64,000 nt of DNA from Chloroflexi bacterium OLB13 (GTDB taxonomy: Bacteria > Chloroflexota > Anaerolineae > Aggregatilineales > Phototrophicaceae): assembly GCA_001567485.1 (NCBI GenBank), contig JZRA01000068.1, positions 186,001-250,000 on the forward strand, in the 5' to 3' direction. The position numbers were made by a program, and so were the translations under genes. Under the pieces are notes generated by a model. That model saw only the letters and a list, made by a program, of their open reading frames with translations, was not told the origin of the DNA and searched no databases. Below, piece by piece: positions 20,901 through 28,142 of this stretch. Each line of letters begins with the position of its first letter. Positions within the stretch are counted from its first letter, which is position 1.

Positions 20901-21253
20901 CCGTGATGCACGATCCCGCAGAGGTCAAGCGCCGGTTGGCCGATTTAATGGATCGGGCGCGCGACCGCAGCATGGTCAGTCTCGAATGTGAAACTATGGC
21001 GGTCTATGCGCGCATGCTGGCGAGCGAAAAGCGCCTTGTTCGTTCGGCAGAGCTGACGGGCCTGCTGTCGGTGAGTTTGAAAAAGCATGCCGTGGACGCG
21101 CGCGTGTCGCGCATCATTGAGGAAATCTCTCCGCAGATGACCGCCGATGAATTCACCGAGGCGCACGACCTCGGCAAGCTGATGAGCCTCGAAGCTGTGT
21201 TGGATCAAGCCATTGTCGATCTGCGCCGGCAGGTGGTATTCACGTCGACGTAG
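17930..21253 (+). CDS. Ser/Thr protein kinase fused to a STAND-type ATPase and TPR repeats
   Basis: A 1107-residue cytoplasmic signalling protein. The N-terminal Hanks-type kinase (about 28-290) has the glycine loop GQGGMGTVY, HRDLKPEN with catalytic Asp154, DFG and APE, so it should be active. An AAA_16/NACHT-like ATPase follows, with Walker A GESGVGKS at about 345-352 and Walker B VILLEDLHW near 451. The C-terminal half is a run of TPR-like helical repeats (about 690-930). No transmembrane segment and no recognisable DNA-binding output domain is seen, so output is probably phosphorylation or partner recruitment through the TPRs. It starts at ATG 17930 after TAGG and ends seven bases from the convergent P450 gene. 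The divergent secreted repeat protein is a possible functional partner. Confidence 0.92.
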   Translation: MKNMADRPSVLKGATLSAKEVAVVSDRYVLLQPLGQGGMGTVYRASDRLTGQTVALKRVRTAKDQDGNATLDTRLALAQEFRLLATLRHPNVITVLDYGFDDDGQPFFAMDMLEDAQDIITVAKRSDLNGKVTLVAQMLQALAYLHRRGIVHRDLKPENLLVTNGQLKLLDFGISSAADLLGVASPGTIGGTLAYLAPELLRGAAPAETSDLYAVGILLYEMLAGRHPFNINDAASLVYDVMNTDIDMNRIQPSAADSPQVIAALRSVIRKLLYKHPEHRYQRAGQVIELLCSAAGIPAPPETGEIRDSFLKSARFVGRTEEFSQLRDALGEASLRRGSVWLVGGESGVGKSRVLEELRAFALVRGALVVRGQAAAEGSLPYHVWREPVRRLVLSAALSDLEAGVLKPLVPDITRLLGRTVEDAPPLDAEPARLRLAQTIIDMLRRQRQTAVILLEDLHWTRESFDLLKTVSHGVIDLPVLIVGSYRDDERPDIPDLLPNASVIRLKRFSNTTIAELSRAILGPLGGRRDILTLLERETEGNVFFVIEVLRALADSAGRLDEIGDVTLPRAVVTGGVRAVLQRRIQRLPADAVELLQLAAVAGRHIDPVIMNHVTGTPERLEAWFNGCANAAVLEFVDDEWRFTHDKLRETLLESVPDDVRPRLHRSVAHAIEKAYPDEASRAVVLAEHYRIAGDADKHLHYLLLSARQARAISRHEEARRLCQEALELLTHPDDQRMQTLRLLGDTYADTNEYRQAEKTYHESLKLARRLSHISGAAEALIGLGTVSWRQGALGQALQLFGEGLALAQRANSIDAQADAYNGLGVVAFDEGDFAESREKLEKSLRLAQDGVELWRVARNYGNLAQALVYLGEVSKARDYYEIALELYRQIGDRRNTGYIVIALGAVLEQLGEAKVAVACYTEGISTLRAIGAPVTTLTRTMEMLPAAAQDVLDASIMLGFRQVEALQTARQLNAPFLECSLLWNIAKRAAVMHDPAEVKRRLADLMDRARDRSMVSLECETMAVYARMLASEKRLVRSAELTGLLSVSLKKHAVDARVSRIIEEISPQMTADEFTEAHDLGKLMSLEAVLDQAIVDLRRQVVFTST

Positions 21254-21259
21254 GACAGG

Positions 21260-22624
21260 TTAGCGCTGCGCCAAGTCCGACCCGCGCTTATGGACGATCA
21301 TGGGCAGCCCGAACTTGGGGCGCAGCGTGAATCGATCCTCAGGCTCGACCGTGTGACCCGGACGTAAGCGGAGCGTGAACCGCTGCGCCAGCACGGCGAG
21401 CACGAGCTTGGCTTCCATCTGTGCGAACGCGTTCCCAACGCACACACGCGGCCCGCTGCCGAACGGCAGATACGCGCCCTTCGGCAGGCTGCGCTCGAAT
21501 TCCGGCGTCCAGCGGTCGGGGTCAAATCGCAGTGGATCGGGATAGATGGCCGGATCGCGGTGTACGCCGTAGATGTTGATGATGACGATGGCGCTGCGTT
21601 TAAGCGGCACACCGAGCACGTCAACCGGCTCGATGGCGTCGCGGGTCGTGACCCACGCCGGCGGATAGATCCGCAGCACTTCTTTGAGAAACCGGTCGAG
21701 GTAGGGGAGATTGGGCAGGTCGTCCATCGTCGGCATGCGCCCGCCCAGAACCGTATCGAGTTCGTCGTGGAGCCGGGCCTGAATGTCGGCGTGCTGCGAT
21801 AGGACGTACCATGCCCACGTCAGCGCCTTTGCGGTCGTCTCGTGGCCGGCGCCGAACAGCGTCATGATCTCGTCCCGCAGCTGCTTGTCGGTCATGCCGC
21901 GACCGTCTTCGTCGTGTACCGCGGCCAGCAGCATCGAAAGCGCGTCGCCCTTGTCGTCGATGTCGGCGCCGGTGCGGCCCGCGCGGCGGTCGTTGATCAC
22001 GCGCTGGATCAGCGTGTCGAGCCGTGCGATGGCGCGCAGAAAACGCCGGTTCTTCGCGGTGGGGATCCAGTACGGCCATCGCAGCAGCGTGTTGAAGTTC
22101 TCGTCCGCGACCGACAGCGCTTCTTCGACCGCGCCGCGCAGCTCGTGCTCATCGCCCGTGACGTCGGAGTCGAAGCCGGCTTTGGCGATGATGTGCATGG
22201 TGATCTCCGCCATTTCGGACTCGGTGTCGATCTCCGCGCCGTCTCGCCATGTGTCGGCCTGCGTCGATGCGAAGCCAACCATAATTTGCGCGTATCGTGC
22301 GATGCGCTTGGTGTGGAACGCGGGCGATACTAATTTGCGCTGACCGCGCCAGAACTCGCCGTCTGACGTGAACAGGCCCGTGCCGAGCAGCGGCTTGAGC
22401 ACGCCTTTCGTACCGCGGCTTTTGTAGAACGAGGCGGCTTTCGACACGAGGACTTCGTGGATGGCCTGCGGCGAGTTCATGACATACAGCGGGAACGGCC
22501 CGAACCGGAAGCGAACGATGTCGCCGAGGCGATAGGCGTGGGTCAGAAAGTCAAGCGCGTCTGCCTGAAACTGCGGCATGTGGCCCATGAGCCATTGACC
22601 GCGCGGCGCGATGGTGAGTGTCAT
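21260..22624 (-). CDS. Cytochrome P450
   Basis: A 454-residue haem monooxygenase without a membrane anchor. It shows the I-helix AGHETTAKAL, the K-helix ExxR (LKEVLRI), the PERF-like region DPDRW and the haem loop FGSGPRVCVG with Cys395 as thiolate ligand. It resembles CYP families active on fatty acids or terpenoids, but substrate cannot be read from sequence. No ferredoxin or reductase gene is nearby, so redox partners must come from elsewhere. It lies convergent to the kinase gene and is transcribed away from rel/spoT. Confidence 0.94.
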   Translation of the reverse strand: MTLTIAPRGQWLMGHMPQFQADALDFLTHAYRLGDIVRFRFGPFPLYVMNSPQAIHEVLVSKAASFYKSRGTKGVLKPLLGTGLFTSDGEFWRGQRKLVSPAFHTKRIARYAQIMVGFASTQADTWRDGAEIDTESEMAEITMHIIAKAGFDSDVTGDEHELRGAVEEALSVADENFNTLLRWPYWIPTAKNRRFLRAIARLDTLIQRVINDRRAGRTGADIDDKGDALSMLLAAVHDEDGRGMTDKQLRDEIMTLFGAGHETTAKALTWAWYVLSQHADIQARLHDELDTVLGGRMPTMDDLPNLPYLDRFLKEVLRIYPPAWVTTRDAIEPVDVLGVPLKRSAIVIINIYGVHRDPAIYPDPLRFDPDRWTPEFERSLPKGAYLPFGSGPRVCVGNAFAQMEAKLVLAVLAQRFTLRLRPGHTVEPEDRFTLRPKFGLPMIVHKRGSDLAQR

Positions 22625-22732
22625 ATCGGCGCAGCTCCCGAAGCAGTGTGTGAATTATGTCACAAGCACCAGTGTATGAGCGAACTGCACGCGTGTCAAC
22701 AACATGCCAAACGCAGGGTGCGCCGCGTGACG

Positions 22733-24946
22733 TCAGCCGGCGTTGGGGCGGTAGACGTCGGTGACGCTCGGCGTCATGCTGATCCGCGAAATGATGCGGG
22801 TGAGCTGGCGGGGACTGCTGATCTGAAGCTTGAGGTGCAAGATAGCGACATCGCCGCGGATGTCGACGTTGACGCCGTGGATGTTGATACGCTCGTCGGC
22901 GATCACGGTGCTGATGTCGCGCAGCAGGCCGTCGCGGTCATAGGCCACGACATCAATGGGCACGATAAACCGCTGATCGTCGGTCGAGCCGCCCCATGCC
23001 ACCTCGATCAAGCGCTCGCGGTCGCTGATGTTGGCGATATTCGGGCAGTCTTGACGGTGGATGGTGACACCGCGGCCGCGCGTGACATAGCCGACGATTT
23101 CGTCGCCCGGCACAGGGTTGCAGCAGGTGGCGAGCCGGTTGAGCATGTTGCTCGTGCCTTTGACCTGTACGCCGTGTGACGGGTCGACAACCAGCGGCGC
23201 GAGGTTGCGCTTGGGCTTGAGCAGTTCGGACTCCGCCTGCTGCGCGCGCGTCCGCCGGCGATCTTCCTCCATCGCGCGGTTGGTGATCTGCGCGGCGTTG
23301 ATGTCGCCTGCGCCTACCGCGGCAAGGAAATCCTCGGTGCTTTCGATTCCGAACAGTTCTGCCAGTGCGTGATGCGAGATGGCGTCCGCGAGGCCGATCT
23401 TGCGCAGCTCGCGGTCGACCGTCTCACGGCCAAGTTGAATGTGCTGCTCGCGGTTAAGCTTCTTGAAGTAGTAGCGGATCTTCTCGCGCGCGCGATTGGT
23501 GACGACATAACCGGTGTCGGGGTTCAGCCAGTCCATGCTCGGGCCGCCGCGCTTGGCGGTCATGATCTCGACCTGCTGACCGGACTGAAGCTGATAGTTC
23601 AGGTTCACGAGGCGGCCGTTGACCTTCGCGCCGCGCGTGCGATGGCCGATGTCGGTGTGGATGTGATAGGCGAAATCGACTGGCGTCGCGCCCGCAGGCA
23701 GGTCGATGATGTCCCCCTTCGGCGTCACCACGTACACGCGATCTTGGAAGAACTCCGTCTTCATCGCGTCGACGAACTGCTCAGCGTTCTGGTTGACCTC
23801 GTCGCCGAACTCCATCATCTTGCGCAGGATGTTCAAGCGGCGCTCGAACTCCGGGTCGTTGGCCTTGCCGCCCTCCTTGTACCGCCAGTGCGCGGCGATA
23901 CCATATTCGGCGTGCTGGTGCATCTCCCACGTTCGGATTTGGACTTCGACTGTCTTGCCGTTGACGTAGACCGCCGTGTGCAAGCTCTGATACATGTTGT
24001 CTTTCGGGCGGGCGATGTAGTCGTCGAACTCGCGCGGGATCGGCTGCCACAGGTTATGGACGATACCCAAGACTTGATAACACTGCGCGACGCTGTCCAC
24101 GATCACACGAATCGCGCGCACGTCGTAGATCTGCTCGAACGGTAGGTTCTTGCGCTGCATCTTGTTGTAGATGCTGGTGATGTGCTTCGGCCGCCCGCTG
24201 ACCGTGACGTTTTCGAGACCCTCTCTGGAGATCGCGTCCTTCAGCGCGCTGACGATCTCGTCCATGTAACGCTCGCGGTCGGCGCGGCGTTCATCGATCT
24301 TGTTTGCGATCGTGCGATACACATCCGGCTCAAGGTAGCGCAGGCTGAGGTCTTCGAGTTCCCACTTGATCTGCCAGATACCAAGCCGGTTGGCGAGGGG
24401 AGCGAAGATGTCCATCGTCTCGCGGGCGATGCCACGCTGCCGGTCTTCCGCCATGTGATGCAGCGTGCGCATGTTGTGCAGGCGGTCGGCCAGTTTGATG
24501 AGCACGACACGGATATCCTGCCCCATTTTCATGAACATCTTGCGGATGTATTCGAGTTCTTTGTTGACCGTGCTGGTGCGCCGCCCGACCTCTTTTTCGA
24601 TGTTGATCGGGATCACCTTCAATTTCGTGACTGCGTCTACGAGATTGGCGACGTTAAGCCCAAACTCGTCGACGAGTTCCTGATAGGTGATGTCGGTGTC
24701 TTCGAGCGTGTCATGGAGTAGGGCGGCGGCGATGGCTTCGGCATCAAGGTGCAGATCGGTGAGAATCGCGGCGACGGCCGCACAGTGGGTAAAATACGGT
24801 TCACCCGATTTTCGGAATTGACCTGCGTGCGCCGCCTCGGCCTTCCGATAGGCGCGCTCGATGATGGCGCGGTCGTTGGGGGACAGCGCGGGCAGCGGGG
24901 CAACGAGATCTTCGAGCGAAGGTGCGGTGTAGACGGTCGAAACCAT
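22733..24946 (-). CDS. rel: Bifunctional (p)ppGpp synthetase/hydrolase, Rel/SpoT family
   Basis: The stringent-response enzyme, about 737 residues. The HD hydrolase domain has His54, HD at 78-79 and ED at 82-83 in LLHDTLEDT, so hydrolysis should be intact. The synthetase domain follows with DVRAIRVIV and the YQSLHTAV motif, then a TGS domain (DLPAGATPVDFAYHIHT), a helical and zinc-finger region, and a C-terminal ACT domain. The start is uncertain: ATG at 24946 gives the usual family length; the frame stays open upstream to 25099, across the divergent moeA start. A GTG 30 bases further upstream is an alternative. It shares a 76-base divergent promoter region with moeA. Confidence 0.95.
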   Translation of the reverse strand: MVSTVYTAPSLEDLVAPLPALSPNDRAIIERAYRKAEAAHAGQFRKSGEPYFTHCAAVAAILTDLHLDAEAIAAALLHDTLEDTDITYQELVDEFGLNVANLVDAVTKLKVIPINIEKEVGRRTSTVNKELEYIRKMFMKMGQDIRVVLIKLADRLHNMRTLHHMAEDRQRGIARETMDIFAPLANRLGIWQIKWELEDLSLRYLEPDVYRTIANKIDERRADRERYMDEIVSALKDAISREGLENVTVSGRPKHITSIYNKMQRKNLPFEQIYDVRAIRVIVDSVAQCYQVLGIVHNLWQPIPREFDDYIARPKDNMYQSLHTAVYVNGKTVEVQIRTWEMHQHAEYGIAAHWRYKEGGKANDPEFERRLNILRKMMEFGDEVNQNAEQFVDAMKTEFFQDRVYVVTPKGDIIDLPAGATPVDFAYHIHTDIGHRTRGAKVNGRLVNLNYQLQSGQQVEIMTAKRGGPSMDWLNPDTGYVVTNRAREKIRYYFKKLNREQHIQLGRETVDRELRKIGLADAISHHALAELFGIESTEDFLAAVGAGDINAAQITNRAMEEDRRRTRAQQAESELLKPKRNLAPLVVDPSHGVQVKGTSNMLNRLATCCNPVPGDEIVGYVTRGRGVTIHRQDCPNIANISDRERLIEVAWGGSTDDQRFIVPIDVVAYDRDGLLRDISTVIADERINIHGVNVDIRGDVAILHLKLQISSPRQLTRIISRISMTPSVTDVYRPNAG

Positions 24947-25022
24947 CGGTTGCAGCGCCTTTGATCCATTGAACACCCCAATCTTAACACGTTCACGATA
25001 AATCGCGTACCACGGAGGATCA

Positions 25023-26237
25023 ATGACTGACCTGCTCTCGTTATCTGAAGCGATTGCCCGAATCGAAGCGGAGATGCCGCGTCTGCCCGCTGAGCACATC
25101 GATCTCTTTGCTGCGGCAGGCCGCGTCCTCGCGGAGGACGTGGTCAGCGGGATCGACCTGCCGCCGTTTGATACCTCCGCGATGGATGGCTATGCGGTGC
25201 GGGCGAGGGATGCCCATGTAGGGGCGCGTCTCCGTGTTGTGCAGGATATCCACGCCGGCGGTTGGCCGGAATACCCCGTAAGCGCGGGCGAAGCGGCGCG
25301 TATCATGACCGGCGCGCCGATGCCGGTTGGCGCCGACAGCGTTGTGCCGGTCGAGAACACAGACGCGGATTGGAGCGCGGGGCAGTCGCCGGTTGATGTC
25401 ACCGTGCGCATCGCCGCGACGGCGGGCGGCAGCGTTCGTAAGCGCGGCGAGAACGTTGCGCGCAGCCAGACGGTGCTGCGGGCCGGCCACATGCTGCGCG
25501 CCGTGGATGTGGGCATGCTCGGTTCGCTTGGGTTAAGCAGGGTGACGGTCGTGCGCCGGCCCCGCGTCGTAATCCTCACCAGCGGGGATGAACTCGCGCC
25601 CTACGGCCAACCGCTTCGTGATGGCGAAATCTACGACGGCAACACGCCGATGCTTGCGGCGGCGCTGGCCCGCTTCGGCGCGACACCGCACGTCCTTCCG
25701 CCGGCGCGCGATACCTTCGAATCCGTACGCGGCACGTTCGAGGCGGCGCTGGCGCTTACGCCTGACCTGATCGTAAGTTCGGCCGGCGTGTCGGTCGGCG
25801 CCGCGGACTTCGTGAAGGACGTGCTCGATCAGCTCGGTGAGGTCGGGTTCTGGCGCATTAACCTGCGTCCGGGGAAGCCGCTGGCGTACGGCCGGCTTGG
25901 CATGGCGCCGTTCTTCGGCCTGCCGGGGAATCCGGTCAGCGCGTTCGTGACGTGTGAGCTGATCGTCAAGCCCGCGGTGTATGCGATGTTGGGCCGCGCT
26001 GACGACACGGAACGGGTTATCGCAACGACCGAGCATGACATCGACTCCGACGGGCGGCGGAGCTACCTGCGCTGTGCGCTCACCGCGACGCCGGACGGGT
26101 GGACGGCCCGACTAACAGGAACGCAGAGCAGCGGGGCGCTGTACTCGCTGGTCGTTGCCAACGGCCTGCTGATCGTCGAGGAAGGCGTGCGGCATGTGCC
26201 TGCGGGGACGGCGGTGCAGGTACAACTCCTTCACTGA
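25023..26237 (+). CDS. moeA: Molybdopterin molybdotransferase MoeA
   Basis: Inserts molybdate into adenylylated molybdopterin to form molybdenum cofactor. The 404-residue product has the PPFDTSAMDGYA motif near residue 46, the PMPVGADSVVPVE segment, the MogA-like domain with SSAGVSVGAADF, and GLPGNPVS, followed by the small C-terminal beta-domain. GGAGG precedes the ATG by four bases. No other moa/mob gene lies in the window, so cofactor synthesis must be completed elsewhere. Confidence 0.95.
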   Translation: MTDLLSLSEAIARIEAEMPRLPAEHIDLFAAAGRVLAEDVVSGIDLPPFDTSAMDGYAVRARDAHVGARLRVVQDIHAGGWPEYPVSAGEAARIMTGAPMPVGADSVVPVENTDADWSAGQSPVDVTVRIAATAGGSVRKRGENVARSQTVLRAGHMLRAVDVGMLGSLGLSRVTVVRRPRVVILTSGDELAPYGQPLRDGEIYDGNTPMLAAALARFGATPHVLPPARDTFESVRGTFEAALALTPDLIVSSAGVSVGAADFVKDVLDQLGEVGFWRINLRPGKPLAYGRLGMAPFFGLPGNPVSAFVTCELIVKPAVYAMLGRADDTERVIATTEHDIDSDGRRSYLRCALTATPDGWTARLTGTQSSGALYSLVVANGLLIVEEGVRHVPAGTAVQVQLLH

Positions 26238-26242
26238 GAATC

Positions 26243-26270
26243 AAAACGGGCAGAGGTCGCCCCCTGCCCG
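26243..26270 (-). terminator. Terminator for the S1-domain gene
   Basis: A seven-pair GC stem (26247-26253 with 26264-26270) followed on the minus strand by TTTT. It lies in the 48-base gap between two convergent genes. Confidence 0.75.
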
Positions 26271-26285
26271 CTGATCGTGTGAATG

Positions 26286-26981
26286 CTAGTTGCTGCCGTG
26301 TGAACGCAGCGTGCGCGCGATGATGTCTTCCTGCTGCTGCCGCTGCTTGGCTTTGCGATTGGTCGCTGCTGAGCGCCCGCTGTCGGACGACGTGCCCTTC
26401 ATGGCTTTTTGCAGCGCAAGCGCCATCGCCGTAAGCTGCGGCTCGTCGTCCTCGTCATCCTGATACGACGCGACCGACTCCTCGACCGGCTTCATGCTCA
26501 AGTCGATCTGCTTCTTCTTGCGGTTGTACTTGAGGACGCGCACCTGAACCTTGTCGCCGACCTTCACGACGTCCGAGGCCTGCTTGACAAAACCCTCGGC
26601 CAGCTCGCTGATGTGGGCCATGCCCGGACGCTCTGCGCCAATATCGATAAAGGCGCCGTAGCTCTCGACGCGCACGACTTCACCGTCGTAGGTCTCGCCT
26701 TCTTTGATCTCTTCCCAGTTGACCTTCGCGGGCTTGACCAGCGAGACGGCGACACGTTTGTTCTCGGCGTCGACCTTCAGGACGTAGACCTTCAGCGAAT
26801 CGCCGATCTTCACGATGTCGCCGACGTTGCGGACATTGGGCTTGCCGAGCTGTGAGATGTGCAGCAGCGCGTCACTGCCAATGCCGATGTCAACGAACGC
26901 ACCGTACAGCTCGATCGCTTTGACTGTCGCCGTGCGTTCTTCGCCAACGTGAAGGCTGGCGAGGGATGATGTGTCGTTCAT
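26286..26981 (-). CDS. RNA-binding protein with two S1 domains
   Basis: A 231-residue cytoplasmic protein. Two S1 OB-fold domains (about 10-80 and 92-165) have the typical VKAIELYGAFVDIG...ALLHISQL and RVESYGAFIDIG...GMAHISEL patterns. The tail (about 170-231) is acidic and then Gln/Lys/Arg-rich. Two-S1 proteins of this kind are ribosome- or RNA-associated and resemble parts of ribosomal protein S1 or general stress protein 13; the precise role is not known. AGGAGAGG lies upstream of the ATG. Confidence 0.88.
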   Translation of the reverse strand: MNDTSSLASLHVGEERTATVKAIELYGAFVDIGIGSDALLHISQLGKPNVRNVGDIVKIGDSLKVYVLKVDAENKRVAVSLVKPAKVNWEEIKEGETYDGEVVRVESYGAFIDIGAERPGMAHISELAEGFVKQASDVVKVGDKVQVRVLKYNRKKKQIDLSMKPVEESVASYQDDEDDEPQLTAMALALQKAMKGTSSDSGRSAATNRKAKQRQQQEDIIARTLRSHGSN

Positions 26982-27053
26982 GGTGGGCCTCTCCTCTCGG
27001 GATAGGTTGACGAATATGCTGGGACGCGCCCGCAGGCGATGAGACGTCCCGAT

Positions 27054-27767
27054 TTAACCTTCTGGTGTTTCATTGGCTTCGGGAGTCTCTGCGCCGTCCC
27101 CTTCGCCTTCCACTGTCGGGAGCGGCGTCACGTTGAAGGGACGTTCTACATAGGCTTGGAAGCTGTCGTAACCAAGCCAGTCGTGCAGTGAGCTGGTCTC
27201 GATAACCTCTTGCATGTCTTCCGCGCTGAGATACAGCGCCGCGAAGATCTCACTGGTCTCGCTGACCGTGCCGGACTCTGCTCCTGCGACGAACGCGTAG
27301 ACCACAAGGCTCTTTTCCGGGTAGAACAAGGCTGCCGCCGCCTGCTCTGGCGAAACCTCGGTTCCGCTGAAGTAGACTGGCTCGCCGAGGTTTTCGATCA
27401 CTTCAGCGAGCGTGTTTTCGGGGGCAAGCTGTAGAAGCATCTGGTCGACGAGTTCGCCGTTGCGCGAGTACACCAAGCAGCACGGCACGCCGCCGTCACG
27501 CTGGAACGTCGCGGCGATTTCACCGGATTCGTCGTTGGTCTCGGTCTTGAGGTCGACGATGCCTTCCGTATCTTCGAGGATTGTGAGGGCGTCTCCCCAC
27601 TTGGTGACACCCGGTGTGATCCCGTTCCAACACGGGGCGCTGCACGGTTCGTTGTCCACGAGGCTGTCGTCGATGAGGAACTGGGGGTTACGCAGTTCGG
27701 GGGGCGCTGCGCATGCAGCAGCCACGACCACGACGAACAGCAGCAAAAGCAGGATACGCAGTTTCAT
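27054..27767 (-). CDS. Predicted lipoprotein with CxxPCWxGIxPG motif
   Basis: A 237-residue product with a 15-residue hydrophobic stretch and VAAAC at 15-19, so Cys19 is the likely lipidation site. The mature part contains CSAPCWNGITPGVT near residue 42, a motif I associate with a family of Chloroflexota lipoproteins of unknown role. The C-terminal end is Glu/Gly/Thr-rich. No enzymatic motif is seen. It is the last of the envelope genes on this strand, and the 375-base gap upstream suggests its own promoter. Confidence 0.75.
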   Translation of the reverse strand: MKLRILLLLLFVVVVAAACAAPPELRNPQFLIDDSLVDNEPCSAPCWNGITPGVTKWGDALTILEDTEGIVDLKTETNDESGEIAATFQRDGGVPCCLVYSRNGELVDQMLLQLAPENTLAEVIENLGEPVYFSGTEVSPEQAAAALFYPEKSLVVYAFVAGAESGTVSETSEIFAALYLSAEDMQEVIETSSLHDWLGYDSFQAYVERPFNVTPLPTVEGEGDGAETPEANETPEG

Positions 27768-28142
27768 GCGAAGTTACTTTCGATGTCACATGGACAAAAA
27801 CCGTGCTGACAATGGTCACAGGGCACGGGGTTTGGAACCGAACCGGAATTGTATCGCAGGGGGAATGTGAATTCTAGTGCGGTTTGTCACGAATGGGGTG
27901 GGCGCCTAGAGTGAGAAGTTGAACGTGACAACTGAGGACGCCGCGCGTTATCGCTCAATGAACACCGCGAGAGAGGAGACCGAGTCTCTCGACGCTCGAA
28001 TCGTGATTATAAGTAGGTTACCGAACGTCGGCGGGCAAGACGATCCGAGCCGCGTGATGCTTGACTCCCCCTCTCCAGACCATCGGAATTTCATGTGACC
28101 GGGGTCATGGAGAGGGGGAGGAGGTGAGGCGGCGCGCTGTGT
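27768..28142. other. 375-base intergenic region
   Basis: No convincing coding sequence. It should hold the promoter of the lipoprotein gene and the 3' end of the PPC gene's transcript. The only clear structure is the inverted repeat at 28067-28118, given separately. Confidence 0.5.
28067..28118. repeat. Perfect ten-base inverted repeat
   Basis: CCCCCTCTCC at 28067-28076 is repeated inverted at 28109-28118, with a 32-base spacer. There is no T-run after either arm, so it is not a standard terminator. It lies 25 bases beyond the PPC gene stop on that gene's transcript and could stabilise the 3' end. Confidence 0.6.
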
